Shown: positions 18,827 to 28,523, counted from the stretch's first letter. The stretch is DNA of 64,000 nucleotides from Mucilaginibacter sp. PPCGB 2223 (GCF_001705515.1 NZ_MDJS01000004.1:124001-188000); one strand, 5' to 3'. Made by a program: numbers and translations. The notes: generated by a model not told the origin, from the letters alone.

Positions 18827-19981
18827 ATGAACCAACTGACCGGAAACGAAAACCCACGCCGCAACTTTTTAAAAACTGCCGCAAAGGGCAGCGCCGTTGT
18901 ACTGTCTTTAAGCGGAATTGCAGCCAGGGCGGTGGCTGCCGATGAAATTCTCAATAACAATCCAGTTCCTCCTGCCATCAAACCCGACCACGTGGTGCGC
19001 TCCATTCCCGAAAACATGGTTTGGGGATATTATGGCGCCGATGTGCCGCCCGTTGCCAAAGTGAAGGACGGTGACATCGTAGAAATACAAACCATTAACA
19101 CCACCGGCATTACCCGCCGCGACCCAGAGGCTTTTTTTAAGGAAAACAATCTGCCGATTGATGAGCAGGCGCAGGATATCATAGCCATTTATAAAAATGT
19201 AAAACCCGAGCCATCCGGCCTCACCGGGCACATGCTTACCGGGCCGGTCTATATCGAAGGCGCTGAACCAGGCGATACCTTAGAGGTTAGAATACTGGAT
19301 GTTATCCCTCGCAGCGGCTATGGTGTAAATGCCGTTTGGCCAAAGGGCGGCGACCTGCCCGATGCTGTCACTACGCGCCAAAACTTTGTTTACAAATACG
19401 ATACTAAAAAGCATACAGCTTCATTTAAACCCGGCGTGGAGATTCCTATCAAACCTTTTATGGGCGTGATGGCTGTTTCGCCGGCACCTGAGAAAGGCCG
19501 TGTAAGCTCCATCCCACCCGGCCCATACGGTGGTAATATGGATTTGAAACACCTTGTAAAAGGCACTACGCTCTATCTGCCGGTATCCGCCAAAGGCGCG
19601 TTGTTTACAACCGGCGATTGCCATGCCGGGCAGGGTAACGGCGAAATAAGCGGTGTAGCTATCGAAGCTTCGCTTACGCTGATTGTGAAATTTATCGTCC
19701 GCAAGGATATGCACATCACACACGTCCGCGCCGAAACGCCGACACATTTTATCGCCCTCGGCCTCGACCCCGACCTGGCTACTGCCATGAAAAATGCAGC
19801 CACGCAGGCAACAAGCTTTATTAGGGATGAATTGGGCTTTACCTTTAACGAAGCACTGTCCATCTGCAGCACCGGTGTGGATTTTGAAGTGACCCAGGTG
19901 GTCGATAAAACCTTAGGTGTACATGCCATGATCCCTAAATCGATATTCACCAATAAGAAGTTTGAATACTGGAAAGTGTAA
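18827..19981 (+). CDS. Acetamidase/formamidase family protein with Tat signal
   Basis: 384 residues from the ATG at 18827. An upstream start at 18746 is possible, but 18827 places a twin-arginine signal directly at the N-terminus (NPRRNFLKTAAKGSAVVLSL, cleavage near RAVAA). Family hallmarks: WGYYGADVPPV, TGPVYIEGAEPGDTLEVRIL, GDCHAGQGNGEISGVAIE, and the C-terminal LSICSTGVDFEVTQVVD. Members hydrolyse short amides such as formamide or acetamide to acid and ammonia and bind a divalent metal. Tat export to the periplasm is unusual for the textbook cytoplasmic enzyme but common in Bacteroidota paralogues; the true substrate is unknown. Convergent with the lipoprotein gene that follows (9 bp gap). 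Confidence 0.9.
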   Translation: MNQLTGNENPRRNFLKTAAKGSAVVLSLSGIAARAVAADEILNNNPVPPAIKPDHVVRSIPENMVWGYYGADVPPVAKVKDGDIVEIQTINTTGITRRDPEAFFKENNLPIDEQAQDIIAIYKNVKPEPSGLTGHMLTGPVYIEGAEPGDTLEVRILDVIPRSGYGVNAVWPKGGDLPDAVTTRQNFVYKYDTKKHTASFKPGVEIPIKPFMGVMAVSPAPEKGRVSSIPPGPYGGNMDLKHLVKGTTLYLPVSAKGALFTTGDCHAGQGNGEISGVAIEASLTLIVKFIVRKDMHITHVRAETPTHFIALGLDPDLATAMKNAATQATSFIRDELGFTFNEALSICSTGVDFEVTQVVDKTLGVHAMIPKSIFTNKKFEYWKV

Positions 19982-19990
19982 AACAATCAA

Positions 19991-20443
19991 TCAATGCGGC
20001 GGGTTAACATTCGCCGTATCGCTTTCATAACAATGCCGCTCAATAATATAATCCAGCAGGGGTTTATTAAAAGTGAGTTGTTCGGGGTTGGGAGTAGTGT
20101 GCCTTACTTCTTTTTTACCAAAATCAACCTGCACCGCATACCCCGGCGTATTGGTAATTTTGTTCGGCTTTGTGAAGGATAAATAAACAATTTTATTTTT
20201 CACGCTGTCTATCTCCGGCCTGACTGCCAATGCCTGCTTATCTATCGGGGCCGACCTGAGCAGCAGGATCATTAAACTATCGCATGATAGTTTAACGTAA
20301 GCCTCGTTGGCGGCTAAAATGCTTTGCCGTGTTACACTATCATCCGTTTTCAGCGAGTCGGTTGTTAAAGCCGGTTTATTTTTTGATGGCCCGCAGCCTG
20401 CACAAAGTGCTGCAAGTATAATTGCCGGTAGTATTTTTTTCAT
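19991..20443 (-). CDS. Small lipoprotein of unknown function
   Basis: 150 residues with a lipoprotein signal: MKKILPAIILAALCAGCGPS, acylated Cys at residue 17. The mature part is Thr/Asp/Ser-rich, then a compact domain (VYLSFTKPNKITNTPGYAVQ, VDFGKKEVRHTTPN). No family recognised. It ends facing the acetamidase gene and starts about 30 bp downstream of the DUF6702 gene on the same strand, so the two may be co-transcribed. Confidence 0.8.
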   Translation of the reverse strand: MKKILPAIILAALCAGCGPSKNKPALTTDSLKTDDSVTRQSILAANEAYVKLSCDSLMILLLRSAPIDKQALAVRPEIDSVKNKIVYLSFTKPNKITNTPGYAVQVDFGKKEVRHTTPNPEQLTFNKPLLDYIIERHCYESDTANVNPPH

Positions 20444-20476
20444 TGATGATAACTTATAGTTGTTAATTCTTCTTTT

Positions 20477-21004
20477 TCAAAACACACGTGTCACTTTCCT
20501 GTCCGGATAATCAATCTTACTGCTCTGGCGTTTGCCGTTCACGGTGATGTGCACAATGTTCGATTGATCATTATACAAATCATACAGCAGGCTTACCTCG
20601 GCTTCGATACCCTTCAAATCAGCGATTGGTACCGTCGATTCGTAATACACATTCACAATTTCTTTTGCATGTTCAAAACCGATATAAGCCAAGGCAGCAG
20701 GCTTGCTATTGGCTTTGACCTGCAAATGACCGAGGGTATATTTCTTCACCGGTTCTTCCATCGCGTTGTGCAAAGCTGGTAAGGTCAGGTCGATTTTACT
20801 TCCGGATTGTTTAGCGAGCGCAGCCTCAAAATCGTCGGTAAAAATACTGCAGATCACTTCCAGTTTATGGCTCCTGGGGTTCAGGTTAATATCAACCGTG
20901 CTTACATGCAGCGGATGCCTTAATGCGGAAACCGGTTTTACAGGCATCAAAAAACCGACCAATAAGTAACAATATAATAGATGTTGCTGCAGCAAAGCGT
21001 TCAT
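20477..21004 (-). CDS. DUF6702 family protein
   Basis: 175 residues from the ATG at 21004, where a hydrophobic signal-like stretch begins (LYCYLLVGFLMPVKPVSA). An extended frame starts at 21088 but adds 28 non-signal residues and would overlap the divergent gene. The mature part reads as DUF6702: HPLHVSTVDINLNPRSHKLE, VICSIFTDDFEAAL, then YLGHL-like strands and the late LLYDLYNDQSNIVHI. Function unknown; in Bacteroidota this family commonly neighbours a HupE/UreJ-like membrane protein and an M1 peptidase, as here (divergent, 72 bp apart). It is probably a periplasmic partner of those proteins. Confidence 0.8.
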   Translation of the reverse strand: MNALLQQHLLYCYLLVGFLMPVKPVSALRHPLHVSTVDINLNPRSHKLEVICSIFTDDFEAALAKQSGSKIDLTLPALHNAMEEPVKKYTLGHLQVKANSKPAALAYIGFEHAKEIVNVYYESTVPIADLKGIEAEVSLLYDLYNDQSNIVHITVNGKRQSSKIDYPDRKVTRVF

Positions 21005-21076
21005 AAGCCGTTCAAAATTTAATAATGCAAAAAAAGGGTTTAATTTTAACATTTTAAACGTTAACCGGCTCAATCC

Positions 21077-21670
21077 TTGCTTACTCAATACTTATCCGAT
21101 TTTTCGTTCTATTTCAGGATAGGCTGGCACCATATCATCAGTGCCGATGCACTCGATCATCAACTGTTTATTTTATCCCTCGTTGCCATTTATACTTTTC
21201 ACAATATCAGGCAAATACTTATCCTGGTTACGGCATTTACAATCGGGCACTCGTTAACGCTAATTTTGAGCGTATTGGATGTTGTCCGCTTCTCAAATCA
21301 TTGGGTCGAATTCCTGATCCCCTGTACCATTTTGATTACTGCACTCAATAATCTGCGTTTAGCTGGTTTAAAGCCACAAACCATCAGTATAAATTATTAT
21401 CTTGCGCTAAGTTTCGGGCTGATACACGGGATGGGCTTTGCCAATTCGATCCGTATCATGCTGGCGCACGATCAAACCATCGGCTGGGGCCTTTTCGGCT
21501 TCAACTGCGGCTTGGAAGTCGGGCAGATAGCCGTAGTATCCATCATATTGATAATCACGGCCGTGGCATTAAACTTTTTTAAAGTTGCACGCAGAGATTG
21601 GGTGATATTTCTATCATCCGCAACTTTTGCGCTCTCCTTAAAAATGGCGCTCGAACGATTACCGCTTTAA
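21077..21670 (+). CDS. HupE/UreJ-like membrane protein
   Basis: 197 residues starting at a TTG (no in-frame ATG exists before the first conserved block). Six or so transmembrane segments. Signature elements: FRIGWHHIISADALDHQLFI near residue 14, ILILVTAFTIGHSLTLIL near 50, and GLIHGMGFANSI near 115, with conserved His residues that could coordinate a metal. HupE/UreJ proteins are associated with nickel handling for hydrogenase or urease, but no such enzyme is encoded here, so a general metal-transport or accessory role is more likely. It is followed at 31 bp by the M1 peptidase gene, probably in one transcript. Confidence 0.88.
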   Translation: MLTQYLSDFSFYFRIGWHHIISADALDHQLFILSLVAIYTFHNIRQILILVTAFTIGHSLTLILSVLDVVRFSNHWVEFLIPCTILITALNNLRLAGLKPQTISINYYLALSFGLIHGMGFANSIRIMLAHDQTIGWGLFGFNCGLEVGQIAVVSIILIITAVALNFFKVARRDWVIFLSSATFALSLKMALERLPL

Positions 21671-21700
21671 ATAACTGACCTCTTGATAATTAACAGTAAA

Positions 21701-24067
21701 ATGAAAAAACTATTTACTCTTTTATTCATTTCTATTACCACAACCTGCTTGCTCCGGGCGCAGGATATTCAAAACAACCCAGGCAGCAATCATGGCAACA
21801 AATTCGAGCAGTTAGGCAGCGTTTTAAGTACACCTAACGAACAACGCACCGCCAGCGGCGCACCCGGCGCAAAATACTGGCAGCAGCGTGCCGATTACGA
21901 CATTAAAGCCAGCCTCGACGAAAAGAACCAGAAACTCACCGGCAGCGAAACCGTAACCTATTTCAACAACTCGCCCGACCCGTTGACCTACATCTGGCTG
22001 CAGCTCGACGAAAATCAGCACAGCAATATCGATAACGCCAATTATCAAAGCAGCACTACCATGCCCAAAGGCGGCATGCCCGCTCTGACCGAAGAAGGCG
22101 ATAACGGCTATGGCGATAAAATAAGCAGGCTTACCGATGCCTTAGGCAAACCGCTGAGCTATACCATCAACAAAACCATGATGCGTATCGACCTGCCTTA
22201 TACTTTAAAACCCGGTCAGCAGTTTATTTTTAAACTCGACTGGAGCTATAAGATCAGCAACCGCATGGTGCTGGGCGGCCGCGGCGGCTACGAATATTTC
22301 CCCGAAGACGGCAACTACCTCTTCACCATGACGCAATGGTACCCGCGGCTGTGCGTTTACAGCGATTTCCAGGGCTGGCAAAACCACCAGTTTACCGGCC
22401 GCGGCGAGTTTGCCTTAACTTTCGGTAATTTTAAAGTACAGGTAACTGTCCCTGCCGATCATGTAGTAGGCGGTACCGGCGAATGTATCAACTATGCTGG
22501 AGTATTAACACCTGGCCAGTTAGCTCGCTACAACAAAGCCAAAACTTCAATATCACCTGTCGAGATCGTAACACTGGCCGACGCAAAGAAAGCCGAAACC
22601 ACCAAAAGCGAAGCTAAAAAAACCTGGGTATTCGTGGCCAACAACGTGCGCGACTTCGCCTGGACATCTTCCCGAAAATTTATCTGGGATGGTATGGGCG
22701 TCAATATCGGCGGCAAGCAGGTAATGTGTATGAGCTATTACGGCAAAGAGGCTTATAACCTTTGGAGCAAATATTCGACCAAGGCCGTAGCACATACAGT
22801 TAAAACCTATTCGCACTTTACTTTCGACTACCCCTACCCGGTAGCGCAAAGCGTTGAAGCCTCTAACGGCATGGAGTATCCGATGATCTGCTTCAACAAC
22901 GGCCGCACCGAAAAGGATGGCACTTACAGCGAAGCCACTAAAAATGCCATGCTGGGTGTGATTATCCACGAAGTTGGTCATAACTTTTTCCCGATGATCG
23001 TCAACAGCGACGAACGGCAGTGGACCTGGATGGACGAGGGCCTGAACTCGTTCGTGGAGTACCTGACCGAAGAGTTGTGGGATAATAAATTTCCGACCAA
23101 ACGCGGCCCGGCTTACCTGATCACCGATTATATGAAGCTGCCGAAGAACGAGCTGGAACCGATCATGACCAACTCCGAGAACATCGTCCGTTTCGGCCCG
23201 AATGCTTATAGTAAACCCTCAACCGCATTAAATATCCTGCGCGAAACCATTATGGGCCGCAAGCTGTTCGACTATGCGTTTAAGGAATACTCCCGCCGCT
23301 GGGCCTTTAAACATCCTACACCGGCCGACTTTTTCCGCACCATGGAAGATGCCAGCGGCGAGGATCTCGACTGGTTCTGGCGTGGCTGGTTCTACGGCAC
23401 CGATGCCTGCGATATTTCGCTCGACTCGGTTAAAGTTTCGCGACCGGATTTCAGCAATTCGATGGCAGAGCATAAAGGCCTGCCTGTTGCGCCTGCTTAT
23501 TTAAAACCGCTGTTACCCGCCTTCGACGATATCAGCAAAGTACGTAACCGCGAGGATGCCAACATTAAATTTTACACTGATCGCGATACCTCAACCCAGG
23601 ATTTTTACTGGAAATATGCCCGTGGTATTGTTAAGATCGATACAGTAAACTTTAAACCGGTTCCGCGTAAAGCGCCCGCACCGGCAGGTGATTTTACTGA
23701 TGAAGAAAAAGCAAAATATGCGGGCAAATATTTTTACGAACTGTCGTTCAGCAACAAAGGCGGTTTAGTAATGCCGATCATCGTTGAATTTACCTTCGCC
23801 GATGGCACCAAAACCATCGACCGTATACCGGCACAGATATGGCGCCTGAACGAAAAGAACGTAACCAAATTCTACGTACAAAGCAAAGAAGTTACAGCCA
23901 TCCGCTTAGACCCGATGCGCGAAACCGCCGACATCGACGAAAGCAACAATTACTGGGGTAAAGTGCCACAGCCATCAAAATTCGAGATGTTTAAACAACG
24001 TGCAGCCGCTGCACGAGGTCAGTCTACCGGTACCAACCCAATGGAAGTAGCCGCCGCTCAAAAATAA
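21701..24067 (+). CDS. M1 family metallopeptidase (secreted)
   Basis: 788 residues from the ATG at 21701 (a TTG at 21683 lies in frame but precedes the signal peptide). The signal peptide is MKKLFTLLFISITTTCLLRA, followed by an N-terminal beta domain, the substrate-recognition motif GMEYPMICF, the zinc site IIHEVGHNFFP with the distal glutamate in WTWMDEGLNSFVEY, and C-terminal helical and beta regions. M1 enzymes remove N-terminal residues from peptides using one zinc ion. The signal peptide places it in the periplasm or at the surface, likely for nutrient peptide processing. A strong hairpin follows 8 bp after the stop, ending the HupE-M1 unit. Confidence 0.93.
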   Translation: MKKLFTLLFISITTTCLLRAQDIQNNPGSNHGNKFEQLGSVLSTPNEQRTASGAPGAKYWQQRADYDIKASLDEKNQKLTGSETVTYFNNSPDPLTYIWLQLDENQHSNIDNANYQSSTTMPKGGMPALTEEGDNGYGDKISRLTDALGKPLSYTINKTMMRIDLPYTLKPGQQFIFKLDWSYKISNRMVLGGRGGYEYFPEDGNYLFTMTQWYPRLCVYSDFQGWQNHQFTGRGEFALTFGNFKVQVTVPADHVVGGTGECINYAGVLTPGQLARYNKAKTSISPVEIVTLADAKKAETTKSEAKKTWVFVANNVRDFAWTSSRKFIWDGMGVNIGGKQVMCMSYYGKEAYNLWSKYSTKAVAHTVKTYSHFTFDYPYPVAQSVEASNGMEYPMICFNNGRTEKDGTYSEATKNAMLGVIIHEVGHNFFPMIVNSDERQWTWMDEGLNSFVEYLTEELWDNKFPTKRGPAYLITDYMKLPKNELEPIMTNSENIVRFGPNAYSKPSTALNILRETIMGRKLFDYAFKEYSRRWAFKHPTPADFFRTMEDASGEDLDWFWRGWFYGTDACDISLDSVKVSRPDFSNSMAEHKGLPVAPAYLKPLLPAFDDISKVRNREDANIKFYTDRDTSTQDFYWKYARGIVKIDTVNFKPVPRKAPAPAGDFTDEEKAKYAGKYFYELSFSNKGGLVMPIIVEFTFADGTKTIDRIPAQIWRLNEKNVTKFYVQSKEVTAIRLDPMRETADIDESNNYWGKVPQPSKFEMFKQRAAAARGQSTGTNPMEVAAAQK

Positions 24068-24075
24068 AAAGCTGC

Positions 24076-24112
24076 AAAGGTGCCGTTGCCAAAACAAAGC
24101 AACGGCATCTTT
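24076..24112 (+). terminator. Terminator after M1 peptidase gene
   Basis: A 14-bp stem AAAGGTGCCGTTGC (24076-24089) / GCAACGGCATCTTT (24099-24112) with one G-U pair and a 9-nt A-rich loop, starting 8 bp after the stop codon. The T-tract is weak. Confidence 0.65.
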
Positions 24113-24229
24113 GTTAACGTTTAACCAAGCTGATAATTTATTGGATTATCAAGGTGACTTGTATTTTCATACAGAATAAATAAACTTTGTGCACCACCTT
24201 TACGTAAAACCATCAACCTGATCTGAGCA

Positions 24230-24601
24230 ATGCCCGATAACTCCGCTAAAAGTATTATCATTTTCGACGATGATGACGATATCCTGTCCATCTGTACATA
24301 TATTTTAGAAGAACAGGGCTGGCAGGTACATACCTTTGGCGATTGCAATGATATCGTGAACAAAGTATCGGGCATCAAGCCTGATGTGATCCTGATGGAC
24401 AACTGGATACCCGACGTAGGCGGCATTACAGCTACACGCACGCTCAAAAGCTCCGACGAGTTGCGGAACATCCCGGTTATCTATTTCTCAGCCAATAACG
24501 ATATCCAGGTATTGGCCAGCGATGCCGGTGCGGATAACTTTTTAGCCAAACCTTTCGATATCGACGAGCTCGAACGGGTGATCAACAGCGTTTTAGCCTA
24601 A
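24230..24601 (+). CDS. Single-domain response regulator
   Basis: 123 residues, a receiver domain only. Acidic cluster at residues 13-17 (IIFDDDDDIL), phospho-acceptor Asp57 (VILMDNWIPDVGG), Thr/Ser position in VIYFSANND and Lys in NFLAKPFD. With no output domain it probably acts as a phosphate relay or binds a protein partner; no histidine kinase is adjacent, so its partner is elsewhere. Its last 9 bp overlap the convergent recO gene. Confidence 0.9.
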   Translation: MPDNSAKSIIIFDDDDDILSICTYILEEQGWQVHTFGDCNDIVNKVSGIKPDVILMDNWIPDVGGITATRTLKSSDELRNIPVIYFSANNDIQVLASDAGADNFLAKPFDIDELERVINSVLA

Positions 24602-25318
24602 TACTTCTTCCAGTATTTCGTGCGAGTACACATTGCCGAAGTTTTCGATGTGGAGCGCATAATACTCCAGTATCTTGGCTATCAGGTAACGGCGCTCGTC
24701 GTTACCCAACTTTAGTTCGTGCAGGTTCTCGAACGAGTATTGCAGCAGGTTTTTAAAATTTTGTGTATGCGGTGGCGACAGGTACAGCACATGGTCGGGC
24801 TTGTAGCGTTTAAAAACGCCTTCTTTCAGGTCGAAGTAATCCGCATCGGTATTGATGTTACTTTCCGGGTAAAATCCCAGGTATCGCGTAAGCTTTACTA
24901 AAAATAACAGGTGAAAGTTAGCGATACCCTTATCCTGGTGCTCCAGCCATTCAATCCCGTGAAAAATAAAGCTGAACAGGTTTTCGTCGGTAACCTGGTG
25001 TTTTACCGCTTTATACAGCACCTCGTTCAAAAACATCACGATCGAAGTTTTCGCCACATCGTAGGGGATGCTTTGCAGGTGCGGGTCGTTCTTCAGTTCG
25101 GATACGCGCTGGATATTTCCGCTCGCTTTATGATAGACCACCAGGTCGAGCAGGTGCAAGGGCTGCAGCATGTTACGGCTTATCTTAGCTCTCGGCTTTT
25201 TTACTCCGTTGATGATGTACGACTGCAACCCGAATTTTTCAGTCAGGATCTGCACCACCACGCTGCTCTCGCCGTAATCGGTAGTTTTAAAAACGATGCC
25301 CCGGGTTTTATGCAGCAT
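24593..25318 (-). CDS. recO: DNA repair protein RecO
   Basis: 241 residues from the ATG at 25318; a longer frame to 25363 would overlap the upstream gene heavily and lacks the conserved start. Opens with the OB-fold typical of RecO (LHKTRGIVFKTTDYGESSVV, then IINGVKKPRAKISRNMLQPL) followed by the helical C-terminal domain (HGIEWLEHQDKGIANFHLLF). RecO loads RecA onto SSB-coated DNA with RecR. The four-cysteine zinc site of some RecO proteins is absent, as in many Bacteroidota. It overlaps dgkA by 11 bp on the same strand, suggesting co-expression. Confidence 0.9.
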   Translation of the reverse strand: MLHKTRGIVFKTTDYGESSVVVQILTEKFGLQSYIINGVKKPRAKISRNMLQPLHLLDLVVYHKASGNIQRVSELKNDPHLQSIPYDVAKTSIVMFLNEVLYKAVKHQVTDENLFSFIFHGIEWLEHQDKGIANFHLLFLVKLTRYLGFYPESNINTDADYFDLKEGVFKRYKPDHVLYLSPPHTQNFKNLLQYSFENLHELKLGNDERRYLIAKILEYYALHIENFGNVYSHEILEEVLG

Positions 25319-25673
25319 AAAATAACGCGATGAGTTTGGGTAAGAAGATAACGCATCCCGCAACTATGGCAAAAAAGGCTGTGATAGTTACGGCTGCTGC
25401 CGATACATCCTTTACATGGCCGGCTTTTTCGTTCCAGCCGGGCGAGATCATGTCGGTCAATATCTCGATCGCTGTGTTAAGCAATTCGGCAGTGAGTACC
25501 AGGGCAATGCTCATAGTTACCCACAGCCAATCGTTGGTCGAAATGCGCAGGTACCAGCCCAACAGCAACGCTATCGCCGTAGCGCATAGATGTATGCGAA
25601 AGTTGAGCTGTGTTTTTGCAGCATAACTCAAACCCTGGAAGGCGTATTTAAAACTTTTGAATAGTTTTCTCAT
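25308..25673 (-). CDS. dgkA: Diacylglycerol/undecaprenol kinase family protein
   Basis: 121 residues with three transmembrane segments. The family signature with catalytic Glu lies at AELLNTAIEILTDMIS (about residues 62-77); the N-terminal RIHLCATAIAL and the late KDVSAAAVTITAFFA match prokaryotic DagK. Such enzymes phosphorylate diacylglycerol or undecaprenol with ATP at the inner membrane, recycling lipid carriers. In Bacteroidota a PAP2 domain is often fused; it is absent here. Start ATG at 25673; divergent from the MMPL exporter gene at 25782. Confidence 0.92.
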   Translation of the reverse strand: MRKLFKSFKYAFQGLSYAAKTQLNFRIHLCATAIALLLGWYLRISTNDWLWVTMSIALVLTAELLNTAIEILTDMISPGWNEKAGHVKDVSAAAVTITAFFAIVAGCVIFLPKLIALFYAA

Positions 25674-25748
25674 TCTGCCTTAATGCTGATGCAAATTATG
25701 ATTTTGTCACAATATCGTTCTTTAAATCGGGCTTTAAAGCAAATTTCG

Positions 25749-25756
25749 TAGTTTTG
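25749..25756 (+). promoter_or_regulatory. Bacteroidota -7 element for MMPL exporter gene
   Basis: TAGTTTTG fits TAnnTTTG and lies 25 bp before the ATG at 25782. No good TTG is present at the usual -33 spacing, so the promoter is partial by consensus. Confidence 0.45.
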
Positions 25757-25781
25757 CCGCCGCTTACCGAATATTGTGTAA

Positions 25782-28127
25782 ATGATCTGGAAAAAACTCG
25801 CCTCCCTGATTCTCAAAAATCGCCTGATAATCCTGCTCTCGGTATTGATATTCTGCTCGTTTATGGGCTTCGAGGCCGGTAAGGTAAAGCTCACCTATAA
25901 TGCCGGTAAAATACTCCCGGTAACCGATTCGGCCTATATCCGCTACACCCAGTTTCGCAAAATGTTCGGCGAAGATGCCACCGCGATGGTGATCGGCGTT
26001 AAAACTCCTCAGCTCTTTAAAAAAGATTTTTTTAACGATTGGTACCAATTGGGCAACGATCTGAAAAAGATCAAAGGCATCAGCGCGGTGATATCCGTTG
26101 CCAATATTTACCAATTGCAAAAAGATACCGTGGCGCATACCTTCGCTGTAAGGCCTTTGGTAACGGCGCCCCTGCCAGCACAAAAAGTAGTCGACAGTAT
26201 TAAACAAATCATCTTTTCGCAGCCATTTTACAGCCAGCTTATTTTAAGCGGCGACAGGCAGGCGTCGCTCATGGCCGTATCGTTCGACCCTAAAGTGGTG
26301 AACACACCGGCACGCAGTAAGATACTGGATACCATTTTACAGCGCGCCAGGCAGTTCGGCGTAAAATATAATACTCCCATTCATTATTCAGGGCAGCCCT
26401 ACATCCGCACCATCATCAGCGATCTCGTCTCACACGAGTTCAGCTTGTTTTTGGGTTTATCGCTGGCTATTACTTCGCTTATCCTGCTTATCTTTTTCCG
26501 TTCGTTTTATTCGGTTATCTTTCCGGTTATAGTAGTAATTTTAGGTGTGATATGCAGCCTGGGCCTGCTGGTATTAAACCATTACAACATTACCCTGCTT
26601 ACTGGCATTATCCCACCACTGATCGTGATCATTGGTATACCCAACAGTATCTTCCTGCTCAATAAATATTACCGCGAGTACGGCCTTACCGGCGATAAAA
26701 TGCAGGCACTGCATACCGTGATCGAAAAAGTGGGCATTACCACCTTCATTGCCAACGTGACTACCGCCATAGGCTTTGGCGTATTGTGCTTCACCAACAG
26801 CCAGATATTAACAGAGTTCGGCCTGGTGGCATCCATCAGTATTATGCTCACTTTCGTGCTTACACTGATCCTGATCCCGATCATCTTCAGCTACCTGCCT
26901 GCGCCGGGCAAAACACAAAGCGGCATTAAGGACCGTAAATTTATGCAGCAGCTTTTGGTGAAAGTTGATTTTATAGTACACAATCATCGCAGGGCTATTT
27001 ACGCGGGTACAATTATTATTCTCATCATAGGCGGCTATGGCTTATCGCGGATCAGGGTAAACAGTTACCTCATCGACGATCTGCCTCAGAGCAGTACAAC
27101 CCTGACTGATCTGCATTTCTTCGAATCGAACTTTAAAGGCGTGCTGCCATTAGACGTCGCCATCGATACCAAACATAAAAACGGGGTGATGAACCTTGGC
27201 GTGATCAACAAGATCGACCGTTTGGAGACCCTGATCTCGTCGTACCCGGCGTTTAGCCGTTCTATCTCGTTAACACAGGTGCTTAAATACTCCACCCAGG
27301 CATTTTATGGCGGCGACAGTAGTTTTTACCGGCTGCCAAACAGCATGGAACAGAATTTTATTTTAAGCTATGCGGCCAACAGTGGCAAAAGCACCAATAT
27401 GCTGCACAATTACCTGGATACCACCAAACAGATTACCCGCGTAAGCTTCCAGATGGCGGATATCGGTTCGGCTAAACTGAACAGACTATTTGAGGAACTG
27501 CAGCCGCGTATCGATTCGATATTTAATCCTAAAAAATACCATGTTGAGCTAACTGGTTCGAGCGTAATATTTGTTAAAGGTGCCAACTACATGGTTAAAA
27601 ACCTGTACCAGAGTTTGGCGCTCGCCATATTCCTGATCGCAATGGTGATGTGGATCCTGTTCAGGGGCTTTAAGATGGTACTGATCTCCATACTGCCTAA
27701 CCTGATACCATTAGTTATTACCGCCGGCCTGATGGGCTTCTTAGGCATCCCATTAAAACCGTCGACCATTCTGATCTTCAGCATAGCGATGGGTATCTCA
27801 TCCGACCAGACCATTTATTTTTTAACCCGCTACCGCCAGGAACTGAACATGGGCAGCAAAACCATTTCCCAAATCGTATCCGATACCATCCGCGAAACCG
27901 GCATCAGCATGATCTATATCGCTACCATCCTGTTCTTCGGCTTCGGTATCTTCGCCGCCTCGACCTTTGGCGGTACCGTGGTGCTGGGCATTTTGTTATC
28001 ATTTACCCTGCTTACCGCGATGATCTGTAACCTGACGCTGTTACCGGCTTTCCTGATTAGCTTTGAGAAGAGTATCAAAGGCAGGAAACCTGTAGTGACG
28101 ATAGATGCTGCTGCGCAGGATTTGTAA
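25782..28127 (+). CDS. MMPL/RND-superfamily exporter
   Basis: 781 residues with two repeats of the RND topology: TM1 at residues 13-30, a large periplasmic loop, then five clustered TMs (about 225-370), a further TM near 400, a second loop, and TMs in 625-760. Conserved helices read SLAITSLILLIFFRSFYSV and IVVILGVICSLGLLVLNHYN. This is the MMPL/predicted RND exporter class (COG1033 type), probably driven by the proton gradient and moving lipids, hopanoids or other hydrophobic compounds; the substrate cannot be told from sequence. No adaptor or outer-membrane factor is adjacent, so it likely acts alone at the inner membrane. Confidence 0.88.
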   Translation: MIWKKLASLILKNRLIILLSVLIFCSFMGFEAGKVKLTYNAGKILPVTDSAYIRYTQFRKMFGEDATAMVIGVKTPQLFKKDFFNDWYQLGNDLKKIKGISAVISVANIYQLQKDTVAHTFAVRPLVTAPLPAQKVVDSIKQIIFSQPFYSQLILSGDRQASLMAVSFDPKVVNTPARSKILDTILQRARQFGVKYNTPIHYSGQPYIRTIISDLVSHEFSLFLGLSLAITSLILLIFFRSFYSVIFPVIVVILGVICSLGLLVLNHYNITLLTGIIPPLIVIIGIPNSIFLLNKYYREYGLTGDKMQALHTVIEKVGITTFIANVTTAIGFGVLCFTNSQILTEFGLVASISIMLTFVLTLILIPIIFSYLPAPGKTQSGIKDRKFMQQLLVKVDFIVHNHRRAIYAGTIIILIIGGYGLSRIRVNSYLIDDLPQSSTTLTDLHFFESNFKGVLPLDVAIDTKHKNGVMNLGVINKIDRLETLISSYPAFSRSISLTQVLKYSTQAFYGGDSSFYRLPNSMEQNFILSYAANSGKSTNMLHNYLDTTKQITRVSFQMADIGSAKLNRLFEELQPRIDSIFNPKKYHVELTGSSVIFVKGANYMVKNLYQSLALAIFLIAMVMWILFRGFKMVLISILPNLIPLVITAGLMGFLGIPLKPSTILIFSIAMGISSDQTIYFLTRYRQELNMGSKTISQIVSDTIRETGISMIYIATILFFGFGIFAASTFGGTVVLGILLSFTLLTAMICNLTLLPAFLISFEKSIKGRKPVVTIDAAAQDL

Positions 28128-28215
28128 TGGTGGCGGTAACCCTACCCCAAAGTTTGCGTTAGGGATAGCCCGGCCCCAGGCAACGCCCCTATAATAATGA
28201 TTGAAGGATTGAAAA

Positions 28216-28269
28216 GTGACCTGCGAGGCTGCTCCGCATATCGGGGACTGCTTTGTACCTCGCAATAAC
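28216..28269. repeat. Degenerate REP-like hairpin
   Basis: Arms TGCGAGG (28222-28228) and CCTCGCA (about 28258-28264). The right arm region 28246-28269 matches the right arm of the intact element at 38846-38869 at 20 of 24 positions. Confidence 0.6.
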
Positions 28270-28523
28270 GCTTTAAGATAAATTCGAAAAGGCATGGTTT
28301 TCCTGAGCTCCTTTAAAAACAAACAACAGCTAAAAATTCGAAATCAACAACTGCTACTGCCAGTGCTTCTGCTACTCTCTTAGCGCCTCCGCGCCTTTGC
28401 GTGCAATATGCCTTGGCTTATATATCGTATACTTTTCCTGAGAGATTGCCACGTCATCGCTGCTTTCAGCGTGCTCTTCCTCTCAATGGCATTTTGATCA
28501 GAATGGTGGAAACCCTGCAAAAC

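Noticed and set aside
28041..28322. 93-codon minus-strand frame with LLRGTKQS
   Set aside because: This is the usual spurious translation of a Bacteroidota REP-like element.
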